64,000 nucleotides of DNA, from assembly GCA_002007465.1 (NCBI GenBank), contig LNAC01000036.1, positions 5,786,810-5,850,809 on the forward strand, in the 5' to 3' direction. The DNA comes from Ailurus styani (lineage: Eukaryota > Chordata > Mammalia > Carnivora > Ailuridae). Made by a program: the position numbers and the translations under genes. A model generated the notes under the pieces. That model made no database searches and was not told the DNA's origin. It saw only the letters and a program-made list of their open reading frames with translations. Shown here piece by piece: positions 1 to 9,066 of this stretch (position 1 is its first letter; every line of letters starts with the position of its first letter).

Positions 1-88
1 CTCACTTCACAGAGTTGTTGTGGTCGTTTGAGGCAAAGAGGCTTGAAGGCAGCACACACAGCCCGGTGTCCAATAAATATCAACGAGT
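1..88 (+). mobile_element. MIR SINE, 3' end, cut by window edge
   Basis: Ancient mammalian MIR. The GTTGTTGTGG motif, then a GGTGTCCAATAAATATCA tail, follow the order of the MIR 3' half (GTTGTTGTGAGG, then CTCAATAAATG). The 5' part would lie outside the window. Divergence is high. Confidence 0.5.
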
Positions 89-355
89 CTCACTCGCTCC
101 GCTCCCCCTTTCCTCTTCCTATTACTTTCTTAACTCCTGGTGGAGCTTTGCCCTTCCTCCCCATGGCAGCGGGCACCCAGGCAACTCTTTCAACTTTCAT
201 GATGCTCCGTGATGCCAGAGCACACATGTGTGGAATTTCCCTCTGGCCAGAACCGCAGCCAATGCCTAAGATCGCCCACTGTCTGCCTCGTTCTCAGTAG
301 GTCACTGGAAATGGCCATAAGCAAACTCAGACAGGCCAGACATCCCGTTGCACTC
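89..355. other. Unassigned sequence
   Basis: Mixed-composition sequence between a MIR and a SINE. No repeat family, splice-flanked reading frame or motif cluster was recognised. Short open frames here have no coding-like features. Confidence 0.5.
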
Positions 356-370
356 AGAAAACATAATCAG

Positions 371-603
371 GGGCGTCTGGGTGGCTCTGTCTGTTAAGGG
401 TCTGAGTCTTGGTTTTGGCTCAGGTCATGATCTCAGTGTCCTGGGATCGAGCCCCACATCAGGCTCTACACTCAGCAGGAAGTCTGCTTGAGATTCTCTC
501 TCCTTTCCCCTCCGTCCCCCTCTGCTCTTCCTTCTGCTTGCGTGCTCTCTCTCTGAAATAAATAAATAAAAATCTAAAAAAAAAAAAAGGAAAGAAAAAG
601 AAA
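371..603 (+). mobile_element. CAN-SINE, older form
   Basis: tRNA-derived carnivoran SINE with head, TC-rich body and an AAATAAATAAAAATCT tail running into an A/G-rich tract. It is flanked by a perfect 15-bp target-site duplication, AGAAAACATAATCAG, at 356-370 and 604-618. The head reads GGGCGTCTGGGTGGCTCTGTCT with several substitutions, so it is older than the copy at 1223. Confidence 0.95.
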
Positions 604-773
604 AGAAAACATAATCAGCGATGAATCTAAAAGACAACATTTGTCCCCCAGAGAGGCAGATGGTGCAGAAAATGAGGTTTCTTTTGGGTAGTATAAAAAA
701 AAACAGCATTTCCCAATGTCTATACTGAGAGAATGTCCCATTGTACCCATAAATAAATAAATGATTGATTGAT

Positions 774-822
<49 letters not shown>
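774..822. repeat. (GATA)n microsatellite
   Basis: About 12 uninterrupted GATA units after a short AATA/TGAT-rich run. Probably length-polymorphic. Confidence 0.97.
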
Positions 823-826
<4 letters not shown>

Positions 827-1212
827 ACAATACAAGGAAAAATAAATTTGATGCATTCTGAGCCAAATAGGCTTCTTTGTTGCAGGACTTCTCAGAGACT
901 TTCTAGCATCGCATGTATTTTTCTCTCTCAAGCAAGGAGGTAGAGAATGTTGTGTTTTTTGAAAGTGATTTGACCACAAAGCCCTCATTTTTGGAGTGAT
1001 GTTTAGCCCCATGAATCTCCTACCGGGAAATGATGGCTTGGAGGCTAAGTTGGTGTACAGCAGAAATTACAGATGAGATATTCACACAGGCAAGAACTTC
1101 TTTCCTTCGCGGAGGAAGGCTTGGGTGAAATCACTGCTCTCTTTCTTATTGTCCTTGGCTCTTTTGTTCAGGTCTGTCCTTACTCCCCTGTTTGTCTTGC
1201 CACCAACAAGAA
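823..1212. other. Unassigned sequence
   Basis: Single-copy-looking DNA between the GATA repeat and a SINE. Nothing recognisable. The long minus-strand frame that spans 425-1012 runs through a SINE and the microsatellite and is not a gene. Confidence 0.5.
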
Positions 1213-1222
1213 CCAAAAGTTT

Positions 1223-1411
1223 GGGCGCCTGGGTGGCTCAGTGGGTTAAAGCCTCTGCTTTCGGCTCAGGTCATGATCTCAGCGTCCTGGGATCGAGGCC
1301 CGCATCGGGCTCCCTGCTCGGCGGGGAGCCTGCTTCCTCCTCTCTCTCTCTGCCTGCCTCTCTGCCTACTTGTAATCTCTCTCTCTGTGTCAAATAAATA
1401 AATAAAATCTT
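1223..1411 (+). mobile_element. CAN-SINE, young mustelid-type form
   Basis: Head with GTGGGTTAAAGCCTCTGC, then GGGATCGAGGCC (B-box region), a TCCTCTCTCTCTCTGCC body and an AATAAATAAAATCTT tail. Target-site duplication CCAAAAGTTTG at 1213-1223 and 1413-1423. The poly-A tail is missing and the element ends at a single N (1412), so the tail was probably lost in assembly. Confidence 0.96.
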
Positions 1412-1412
1412 N
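1412..1412. other. Single-N assembly joint
   Basis: One N exactly where the SINE poly-A should follow AAATCTT. It sits between the element and its 3' target duplication. Confidence 0.9.
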
Positions 1413-1423
1413 CCAAAAGTTTG

Positions 1424-1940
1424 ACTTGCCGTAGTTATGGCTTTTTTTTTTTTGTCTTTCTATTCTTCGAGGGAATTGTGCAGTCAGATGTGGGCATTTC
1501 GCTATTCCTGCCTTCGAGCGTGAACGCACAAGGAGACAGAAGTACCTTCTTTGTGCCAGAATAAAGCAGGGATGCGAGAAGGATTATTACTTCTTCATCA
1601 TCGCTCCAATCAGCTGAGGTTTAAATGGAATGCTGTCAGGGTCACCGACATGATTTTTTTTTTTTAAACAGGCACACAAGATACCATTACATTTCATCTT
1701 GGGACAATTGTTCTCTGAGCAAAGTGTGTTATTTTCCTGGAGGTAATCCCTTACCAGATTGTGGATTTTCCATGTTCAACATCAGCCTCTACAACCCAAA
1801 AGCACCGAACTGTGTTATTGACAATGTTTTAATTACAATACATAAAAGATACAAGACAGCAAAAACAAGAAAATTACCCGCCTGGAGTGGCATTTGTATG
1901 TTTAAGAAAACTCACAACGGTGGTGGTTCCACAGCACGGG

Positions 1941-1944
<4 letters not shown>
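1424..1944. other. Unassigned sequence with short poly-T tracts
   Basis: No repeat family recognised. Poly-T runs lie at about 1441-1454 and 1652-1665. The middle part is AT-rich and repeat-free and could be weakly conserved, but nothing decisive is visible. Confidence 0.45.

Positions 1945-1997
<53 letters not shown>
1945..1997. repeat. (TA)n microsatellite
   Basis: About 26 TA dinucleotides. Self-complementary and likely unstable in length. Confidence 0.97.
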
Positions 1998-2002
<5 letters not shown>

Positions 2003-2069
2003 TTTTTTCTGTTAGTGCTAAAAATTCTAATAGCAAATATGAGATTGCTTTAAAAGACATAATAACATT

Positions 2070-2800
2070 AATAGAAACGATTGTCCCTGGCAGCACAATA
2101 AATGAAATTAGAAGCTCTTAAAATTGTGCACTTGCAACAATGTTAGTGTGAAATATAATCATTGAATTGCTTTGTTCCTTTTTCCAATAAAAGGTGGAAG
2201 CCATTGAGTGTTGTTATTAGGCTGGCTAAGCTGGGCTTCTGAACAGCATAGTTTTGTGTGTCTGAAGCTTTTGAAGTCCCACGATTCCTTCTGCTTGCTA
2301 ATTCTTCCATTTGTTTGATTTTTGGTACAAAGAAAATGAAAGAATATGATGAGATTATGGCATTTTAAGTCAATATTTATTAAAAAATCAATCTAGATGA
2401 AAATCTGCCCATCCCTCTAATTAGATGAGGCAACTTGAGGTTGATTTTTAATTGCAAAAGTAATTACACGGAGCAGATAGCCAGTGACATTTGATTATCT
2501 AGGTGATTGATTAAAAAGCCGAGCTCACCGAGCAGATTGCCAGCCAGGGAATCCAGACAAAAGAGCAAATTAAAAAAGTTGTCCTGTTAGTAATCACAAA
2601 ATTCGAGGATGAAATTACAGAGCCAAACACCTCCATTGCCCCTCATCTTCATCACTGATTCCGTAGCATTCACTCCAGCGTCTGATAAAGAAATGGATTA
2701 GTGTGAAATTAATTGAAGAGGAGACAAAAAATGGGAACCGAATTCACGGCTGAGAATAAGGCTTTTAACGAGTTGAAACAAATTTCTCCAGTTTTATAGT
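2070..2800. promoter_or_regulatory. Candidate conserved non-coding element
   Basis: About 700 bp of AT-rich, repeat-free DNA with dense homeodomain-type cores: CTAATTAGATG near 2418, GTAATTACACG near 2460, TGATTATCTAGGTGATTGAT near 2492, and AAATTAATTG near 2707. There is no open frame. Composition and motif density resemble developmental enhancers. Conservation was not tested, so function is inference. Confidence 0.4.
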
Positions 2801-2810
2801 AAAGTTTTTT

Positions 2811-2851
2811 GTTGGTTGTTTTTTTTGTTTTTTTGGTTTTTTGTTTTTTTT
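2811..2851. repeat. T/G low-complexity tract
   Basis: Runs of T broken by GG and single G. Simple sequence bordering the upstream candidate element. Confidence 0.85.
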
Positions 2852-3654
2852 GGCAAGAGAGATGTTTTCATAAGGGATCTTTTCAGAATGTTTGATGATA
2901 TTAATTTATCTATTAAGAGAGAAGGAGGGGGGAAATCTCACTTTCTCACAGAATAGGATATTAAGATGTCTTGCTTGTTCTTCATTTCATTATAACATGA
3001 AAGCCTGGGGAGCAGGCTGTACATTTGGCCAGAGAATCCTTGGATCTGTAAACAGCCCCGGCTGACATATTGAGCAGAATAATGAAGGGGCTTCTCGGTC
3101 ATTCAGAGGGACCCCAATGGGGTCCACTTGAGACTGTGGCTAAGGTGGAATGGGTGCGTACCAGAGCAGTCCCCAGGAGGACGTTGGCGCTGGCTCACAG
3201 CAGTAAGTCTAGGTCCTCAGGAGTCCCCGAAAAGCAAAAGGGAAACTGAGACTGGCCTACCCAGTGCAGCTGTGGCGGCATTGTGAGTTCCGGGCCGCTC
3301 CCTGGGACTGCTCCTCAGTGCCGCTGTGGGTAGGATGTAATGAAGCAGTCAGGAGATAAGGTCCAAATCACCGGTAACATCTCTCCTTCTGCTTTGTCGG
3401 CAGATGCCGTCCAGGCAGAAAGTTGGATGAGTGTGTGATGGACTCCTTACAGCCATCCAGGGCAGCTGATTTCAGCTATTTCCGGGGTTCTGAGCCTGCA
3501 CGAGCCACAGGGAGACGCACGTTTCAGGAGGCAGATGCTTGGATTCTAGTTAATGCCATCCCTCCCTTGTATTCAGGATTTTGCTTTTTCCAGAACCCAC
3601 TGATACCTTCAAAATATGCTTTGGGTAAGGCAGTTTGATATTCTGGTTAGGAGT
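2852..3654. other. Unassigned sequence
   Basis: Moderate-GC DNA with no recognised repeat or exon. The 71-codon frame at 3423-3638 has no homology that I recognise. Confidence 0.45.
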
Positions 3655-4217
3655 TCAAGGTCTTGGGAAACAATGTGTTGTCATGCAATGCAACTGAATT
3701 TACACACACCCTCTGACCTAGCAGGTCTTCCAGAAGGCATGTGTCCTAGAAAAACGTGCAATGGACGTGAGGAGACGCATGTGAGAACGTTCCTACCAAC
3801 GTGGTTCTTACAGTTGCCACAAACAGGGAACAGACCGAATTCTCATTATCTGAGAAACAGATGCAGAAATTGAGGTGTATCACTTAATAGCACAGTATAC
3901 AGGCAATAACATTTTACTTGCCCAAGCAGCAAGACGAAAAAGAATATTTAATGAATAATTCCATATATTCAAAGCTCAAAAATCAGGAAAAGCTAAATTA
4001 TACTGTCTAAGAATCTGTAGGTGGTGTGAGGGGAGGGTGACAATGAGGAAGGACGTGCAGTGAGCCTGAGGTATTTGCAGTACTCTAATTTTTGTCACTG
4101 GTGGTAGTTATCCATTTTTTGGTCCAACTGCACGTCTATGATTTGTGGGTTTTGTTTTTTTTTCCGAATGTAAGAGTTCACATGTATACATACTGGTAAA
4201 TAGATCTATATGAGTTT
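3655..4217 (+). mobile_element. Possible ancient L1 3' region
   Basis: Order and style resemble the end of old mammalian L1s: CAATGTGTTGTCATGCAATG, then CAACGTGGTTCTTACAG, AACAGGGAACAGACCGAATTC, and an AT-rich tail with GTTCACATGTATACAT. Highly diverged. Another old repeat class is possible. Confidence 0.3.
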
Positions 4218-4233
4218 AAAAATAAATCCTTAG

Positions 4234-4478
4234 AAGCGCCTGGGTGGCTCCATCAGTTAAGCCTCTGACTCTTGACTTCGGCTCAGGTCGTGATCTCAGG
4301 GTCATGGGATTGAGCCCTACTTTGGGCTCTGTGCTGGGCGTGGAGCCTGCTTAAGATTTTCTTTCTCCCTCTGCCCCTCCCTTCCCCACACACGTTTGTA
4401 CTCTCAAACTCTCTAAAAAAAAAAATAAAATAATAATAATAATAAATACATAAGTAAAAAGATAAAACAAATAAATAT
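4234..4478 (+). mobile_element. CAN-SINE, older form
   Basis: Head AAGCGCCTGGGTGGCTCCATCAG, B-box region GGGATTGAGCCC, and a long AAATAA-rich tail. A perfect 16-bp target duplication, AAAAATAAATCCTTAG, lies at 4218-4233 and 4479-4494. Confidence 0.96.
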
Positions 4479-4650
4479 AAAAATAAATCCTTAGGACACT
4501 CGACAGATACACGCCAGTGGCAAGGGAGGGAAAGGAGACTACAGACGTGGCACTTCACTTTCACTAGCAGTGTTTCATCCCTCGTATTAAAAATAACACC
4601 CTTTTATTTAACAATTTCATTCACTGTGGAGTGAGAAAAACAACAATTTT

Positions 4651-4844
4651 TTTTAAAGATTTTATTTATTTATTTGACACAGAGAGAGAGAGATCACAGT
4701 AGGCAGAGAGACAGGCAGAGAGAGAGGAGGAAGCAGGCTCCCTGCTGAGCAGAGAGCCCCATGCGGGCCTCGATCCCAGGACCCTGAGATCATGACCTGA
4801 GCCGAAGGCAGAGGCTTTAACCCACTGAGCCACCCAGGCGCCCA
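4651..4844 (-). mobile_element. CAN-SINE, young form, reverse strand
   Basis: Begins TTTTAAAGATTTTATTTATT and ends CCACCCAGGCGCCC, the complement of the SINE head. The body carries AGGAGGAAGCAGGCTCCCTG. Target duplication CAACAATTTT at 4641-4650 and 4847-4856. It lies opposite in orientation to the SINE at 4234. Confidence 0.96.
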
Positions 4845-4866
4845 AGCAACAATTTTATTCACTGTG

Positions 4867-5334
4867 TTCGAGCGCTTTTATTTAAGAAGCTATACCGAAT
4901 ATGGCAAAATGTTAACAAACATAAATTCTAGCTCATGGGAACGTGAATACTTCAAAATCTTTATTTCTGTAATTTTCCTTTTAAAAACTTCTGGGGAAAA
5001 AAGGGGAAACACTTCATATGAAAAACACTCTCATAAGGACACACACTATGCTCTTCGTGGGCGTCAAAGGAGGAAGGGCCCAGTTGGCCTGAGGTGAGCG
5101 TGGAAGGTTCCCGAAGGAGGCGGCGTTTGAGAACCGTGGCAGGTCAGTAGACGTTCAGCAGCTGGACAAAGCGGATCAGGCGCTCAGGTGGAAAAGCACC
5201 TCACACTTGGAGGACGCTGCGGGCACCTGGTATTAGTGGAAGCCCCCCTCTGGAACTCGGTTTCCCCACCTGTCAAATGAGCCATGTTTCCATCTCGCAC
5301 GGAGAACGCTCCAGAAAGTCGGGAGGGAACTCGG
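4867..5334. other. Unassigned sequence
   Basis: No repeat recognised. It contains a few CpG-containing stretches near 5100-5340 but nothing dense enough to be an island. Confidence 0.45.
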
Positions 5335-5575
5335 TATAGCAAAAGCGGTTAAAATCTGGTCTTTGGTCACAGCTTACCCAAATTCAAGTGCAGCGCCACT
5401 GCTTATTAGCAGTGAGGGCTTGGGCGAGATGGTCCATCTCCCTGGACTCCTCTTGCCTTGTCCGTAAGACTAGTGACAAAGGCGTGTTGGTGTTTACCTC
5501 GTGGGACTTTTGTAAGAGCGCGGGGAGTTCATACACTTTAAAAAATGTAGGTCGGTGTCCAGCAGATATTAAGAG
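5335..5575 (+). mobile_element. MIR SINE
   Basis: Near-complete MIR: TATAGCAAAAGCGGTTAA at the tRNA-like start, then CCACTGCTTATTAGCAGTG, a TTGGGCGAG core, CTTGTCCGTAAGA, and TTAAAAAATGTAGG near the end. Confidence 0.75.
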
Positions 5576-6410
5576 CTTGGATTATGATCATTATGGGAAG
5601 ATTGATTTCTTTATTTCCAGGTGTCTGTGACATCCATTTGTTGCTCTTTCAAAGGTTCTGGCAGATTCATCTCCTCCATCCTCCACGATTTGACAGGCTT
5701 AAGGATTCGGCCGTGTTTGCCTGGGAATTCTCCCGGCCGGGTTGCTCATTTCATCCAGGTCACCCGATGGATGTGTTTCTAGATTTGCCAAGTATTCCCT
5801 CTCCGCAGGTGCCCCTCCTCCTTTAATAGATATTTTTTTGCTGGGATTTCATTAGTTCTTACTTGTCTGAGTTTTTCCCTTCTTATCGTTACTGTCAGCC
5901 AAATTCTCCAAAGGCCACCAGCAAAGCTCCCCCAAATCCATACTCATTAAATTGCCCTCCCGAGGGGAAGGGGACTAGTCCAGGAGATAACAAGAAAGAT
6001 ACCATTGTTGCTTTTTCCTTGACGCAGGGCTTTTGAGCGGAGCTTCTTTCTGTTAGGCGTAGGAGGTAAACATTTCCTGGCAGGTGCACTCTGTCTGTGA
6101 ATCGGAAGTGGTTATTGGTGAGGCTGAAGCCCTCGGAGAGGGGTGTCCAGAGGACCAATGGAAGAGTGTCTTTTCCTCACTCAGACTTTAGGGCCGGACA
6201 GCGGAGAGGTAGACAGGAACTCTGGGACCTGAGCCTCAGCTGTCAGACCTGGGTAGATGTGGGGGAATCTTTGCAAGGCCTGGTCCAGCCTTCTCGTGGC
6301 CCAGATAAGAGCTAGAAGCACATTAAAGCTTCCTGATTTCCAACCCATCACTCTGCCATGATCAGCTCAGCAACTCACTGCTGTCTCTAGGTGCAGTAAG
6401 GTGATGGCAC
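5576..6410. other. Unassigned sequence
   Basis: No repeat family, exon or motif cluster recognised in about 830 bp. Overlapping short open frames on both strands argue against any real coding sequence. Confidence 0.45.
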
Positions 6411-6420
6411 AAAGCACTCA

Positions 6421-6577
6421 TTTTTTTTTTTTTTTTTTTATTTNNNNNNNNNNNNNNNNNNNNNNNNNNNNNNNNNNNNNNNNNNNNNNNNNNNNNNNNN
6501 GCCTCGATCCCAGGACCCTGAGATCATGACCTGAGCCGAAAGCAGAGGCTTTAACCCACTGAGCCACCCAGGCGCCC
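6421..6577 (-). mobile_element. CAN-SINE, young form, interrupted by gap
   Basis: Poly-T start, then 57 Ns, then GCCTCGATCCCAGGACCCTG through CCACCCAGGCGCCC. The target duplication AAAGCACTCATTTTT begins at 6411 and again at 6578, so both ends of the insertion are real. Confidence 0.95.
6444..6500. other. Assembly gap of 57 N
   Basis: Runs inside the SINE. By comparison with the intact SINE at 4651-4844, about 100 bp should lie here, so the N count is not an accurate size. Confidence 0.95.
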
Positions 6578-6671
6578 AAAGCACTCATTTTTTCATGCCT
6601 CTCTGGAAACACACTGTTTGCAACGTTACTGCCGTTTCTCACACCAAGAGGTGGAAGATTCTACCAAAATC

Positions 6672-7290
6672 TGTGCTGGTCTGCTCAGGCTGCTGTAGCA
6701 AAGGACCACAGCCTGAGGAGCTCCAACAACAGAAGTGTATTCTTTTGGGGCACCTGGGTGGCTCAGTGGGTTAAAGCCTCTGCCTTCGGCTCGGGTCATG
6801 ATCTCAGGGTCCTGGGATTGAGCTCCACATCGGGCTCCCTGCTTGGCAGGGAGCCTGCTTCCTCCTCTCTCTCTGCCTGCCTCTCTACCTACTTGTGATC
6901 TCTCTCTCTCTCTCTCTCTCTCTGTGTCAAATAATAAATAAAATCTTAAAAAGAAAAGAAAAGAAAAGAAAAGAAATGTATTCTTTCACTGTTCTGGAAG
7001 CTAGAAGTCCCAGATCAAGATCAAGTCCACGATCGTATCAGCAAGGTTGGTTTCTTCTGAGGCTTCTCTTCTTGGCTTACAGATGCTTGTCTTTTCCCTG
7101 TGTCCTCACATGGTCTTCCCTGTGGACATGTCTGTGTCCTAAGGACATGAGTCATACTGAGTTGGGGCCCCACCTGACCTCATTTTACCTAAATCATCTG
7201 TTTAAAGACCGTTTCTCCAAATAAAGTCCCATGCTGAGGTAGCGGGAGTTAGGATCTCAGTATATGGAATCTGGGTGAAGTCATGACACA
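6672..7290 (-). mobile_element. MLT1 (ERVL-MaLR) LTR, reverse strand, split by a SINE
   Basis: The reverse complement of an MLT1 solo LTR: CTGCTCAGGCTGCTGTAGCA, ACAACAGAAGTGTATTCTTT, then after the SINE CACTGTTCTGGAAGCTAGAA, GTGTCCTCACATGGTCTTCC and TCTCCAAATAAAGTCCCATG. The LTR is from an ancient retrovirus-like MaLR element and no internal genes are present. The SINE at 6747-6971 lies within it. Confidence 0.85.
6747..6971 (+). mobile_element. CAN-SINE, young form, inside MLT1
   Basis: Head GGGGCACCTGGGTGGCTCAG with GTGGGTTAAAGCC. The 3' end is a (GAAAA)n tract. Target duplication AGAAGTGTATTCTTT at 6731-6745, with AGAAATGTATTCTTT at 6972-6986 (one mismatch). Confidence 0.96.
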
Positions 7291-7735
7291 TTTCGGTCAG
7301 TGGAATGTAGCAGAAGTGATGGCACCGGCTCCAAGCCTAGGCCTCGCAAGCCTTCACATGCTTCTGCTCTAGAACCCTGCCAGGCCCACCAGCAGTGAAC
7401 GAGCCTGAACTAGCCTACTGGCTACATGGAGCAGAATGGAGACCGTCCTACACTGACCAATAGCCAGCCAACTCCCAGAAGGTCCTCGCTCAGGGTCTCC
7501 TTGTGGTTGGAGACGGACAGCTGATGCCGGGGTGGTCTGAAGGCTAGCTCGTTACCTTAGCTGGCGCTGAGCTAAAAAGCTAGACCAGGCAGGATACATC
7601 AGGCATCTCTCTCTATCCCCACGGGCTCTCCTTGTGGTCCCTCTAGCAGGTGGCTTCGTGGGGGCTCATGACTCCAAAGGTGCATACCCCAAGAGAGATG
7701 GCCAGGCAGAAGCACTATTGCCCCTTTTAAAATTA
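7291..7735. mobile_element. Possible old MaLR/LTR remnants
   Basis: TTTCGGTCAGTGGAATGTAG and, further on, CCAAGAGAGATGGCCAGGCAGAAG resemble phrases of diverged mammalian LTRs. Boundaries are unclear and it may contain more than one element. Confidence 0.35.
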
Positions 7736-7870
7736 TTATTAATCCAAATGTTCTCTTAAAAAAAAGTTCAGACCATAAAATTGACTGTTCTAGTGTACAA
7801 TTCTATGAACATTAACACATGTATAGATTCCTGTAACCACTAGCGCCACGAGACATGGGACAGCTTTATC

Positions 7871-8150
7871 ACCCCCCCAAACCCCCTCTTTCACACCTCT
7901 CCCCACTCAGAACCCCTAGTGTCTACCGATCTGTTCTCTATCACCACAGCTTTCTTTCTTAGAATGTTAAATGAATGGAATTATCCACCATGTGAAATTT
8001 AAGACTGGNTACCCCCCCAAACCCCCTCTTTCACACCTCTCCCCACTCAGAACCCCTAGTGTCTACCAATCTGTTCTCTATCACCACAGCTTTCTTTCTC
8101 AGAATGTTAAATGAATGGAATTATCCACCATGTGAAATTTAAGACTGGCT
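7871..8150. repeat. 140-bp direct tandem duplication across an N
   Basis: 7871-8010 and 8011-8150 are the same L1 3' segment. I see only two differences (CTACCGATC against CTACCAATC, and TTTCTTAG against TTTCTCAG), plus an N at 8009 where copy two has C. This looks like two alleles placed end to end. Confidence 0.9.
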
Positions 8151-8154
8151 TCTT

Positions 8155-8359
8155 GGGGCACCTGGGTGGCTCAGTCGTTAAGCATCTGTCTTCGGCTCAG
8201 GTCGCAATCCCGGGGTCTTAGGGTCGAGCCCTGCGTCGGGCTCCCTGCTCAGCTGGAAGCCTGCTTCTCCCCCTCCTGCTCCCCTTGCTTGTGTTCCTTC
8301 TCTTACTGTGTCTCTCTCTGTCAAATAAATAAATAAAAATCTTAAAAAAAAAAAAAAAA
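8155..8359 (+). mobile_element. CAN-SINE, older arctoid form
   Basis: Head GGGGCACCTGGGTGGCTCAG followed by TCGTTAAGCATCTG, a form unlike the young copies. Body CTCCTGCTCCCCTTGCTTGTG, tail AAATAAATAAAAATC plus poly-A. The 5' target duplication AAGACTGGCTTCTT is at 8141-8154. The matching 3' copy is at 8498-8511, beyond a second SINE piece. Confidence 0.93.
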
Positions 8360-8370
8360 GTATCCCAGTN

Positions 8371-8497
8371 AGGGTCTTGGGATGGCGTGCCACCCCACCC
8401 TGCTGTGCATGGAACCTGCTTCAGATTCTCTCTCTCTCTCTCCCTCTACCCCCCACCCTTGTGCACTCTCTCTCCCTCTCAAAAAAAAAAAAAAAAA
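8371..8497 (+). mobile_element. Second, 5'-truncated CAN-SINE body after an N
   Basis: After N at 8370 the sequence resumes in the middle of a SINE (AGGGTCTTGGGATGG), with TCAGATTCTCTCTCTC and a poly-A tail. It shares the 3' target duplication of the copy at 8155. It is either a tandem SINE or a misjoined second version of this locus. Confidence 0.85.
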
Positions 8498-9066
8498 AAG
8501 ACTGGCTTCTTTCATTCAGCACAACGCCTTTGAGATCCATCCAAGTGACAGTGTCTATTAATAGTTCATCCTTTTATATTGTTGAGTGATATTTCTTGTA
8601 CTAGAGTTTGTTGATCCATTCATTGAATGAAATTTGGATTGTTTTCAGCTTCTGCCAATTATGTATAGAATTTCTATAAGTGTTTGTGTGTGGATTCTCA
8701 TGGAAACCCAAGTTTTCGCTTCCCTAAGATAACTACCCAAAAGTGAGTTTGCTGGGTCATAGGATAAGCGTAGGTTTAAGTGGATGAGAAACTGCCGAAC
8801 TGTTTTCCAGAGGGTTTTGCATTTTGTGTTTTGCATTCCCACCAGCAACAGAGAAGTGATTCAGTGACTCCACACCCTTGTCAGCACTTGGCACGATCAA
8901 TGTTGTCTACCGCAGCCATTTCGAAGGAATGCAGAGGTATCTTAGCAGGATTTTAACTTGCATTTTCCCTAATAGCTAGAAACGTCCAACATCTTTTCAA
9001 GGGCTCATTTGCCATCTGCCTCTTCAGTCTATTCAAATCTTTTGACCATTTTCTGGTTTCAGGTGT

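Noticed and set aside
774..822. CRISPR-like or tandem array
   Set aside because: A simple GATA microsatellite in a vertebrate genome. There are no spacers.
425..1012. 195-codon minus-strand open frame
   Set aside because: It runs across a CAN-SINE body and the (GATA)n microsatellite, which writes runs of repeated residues. Not a gene.
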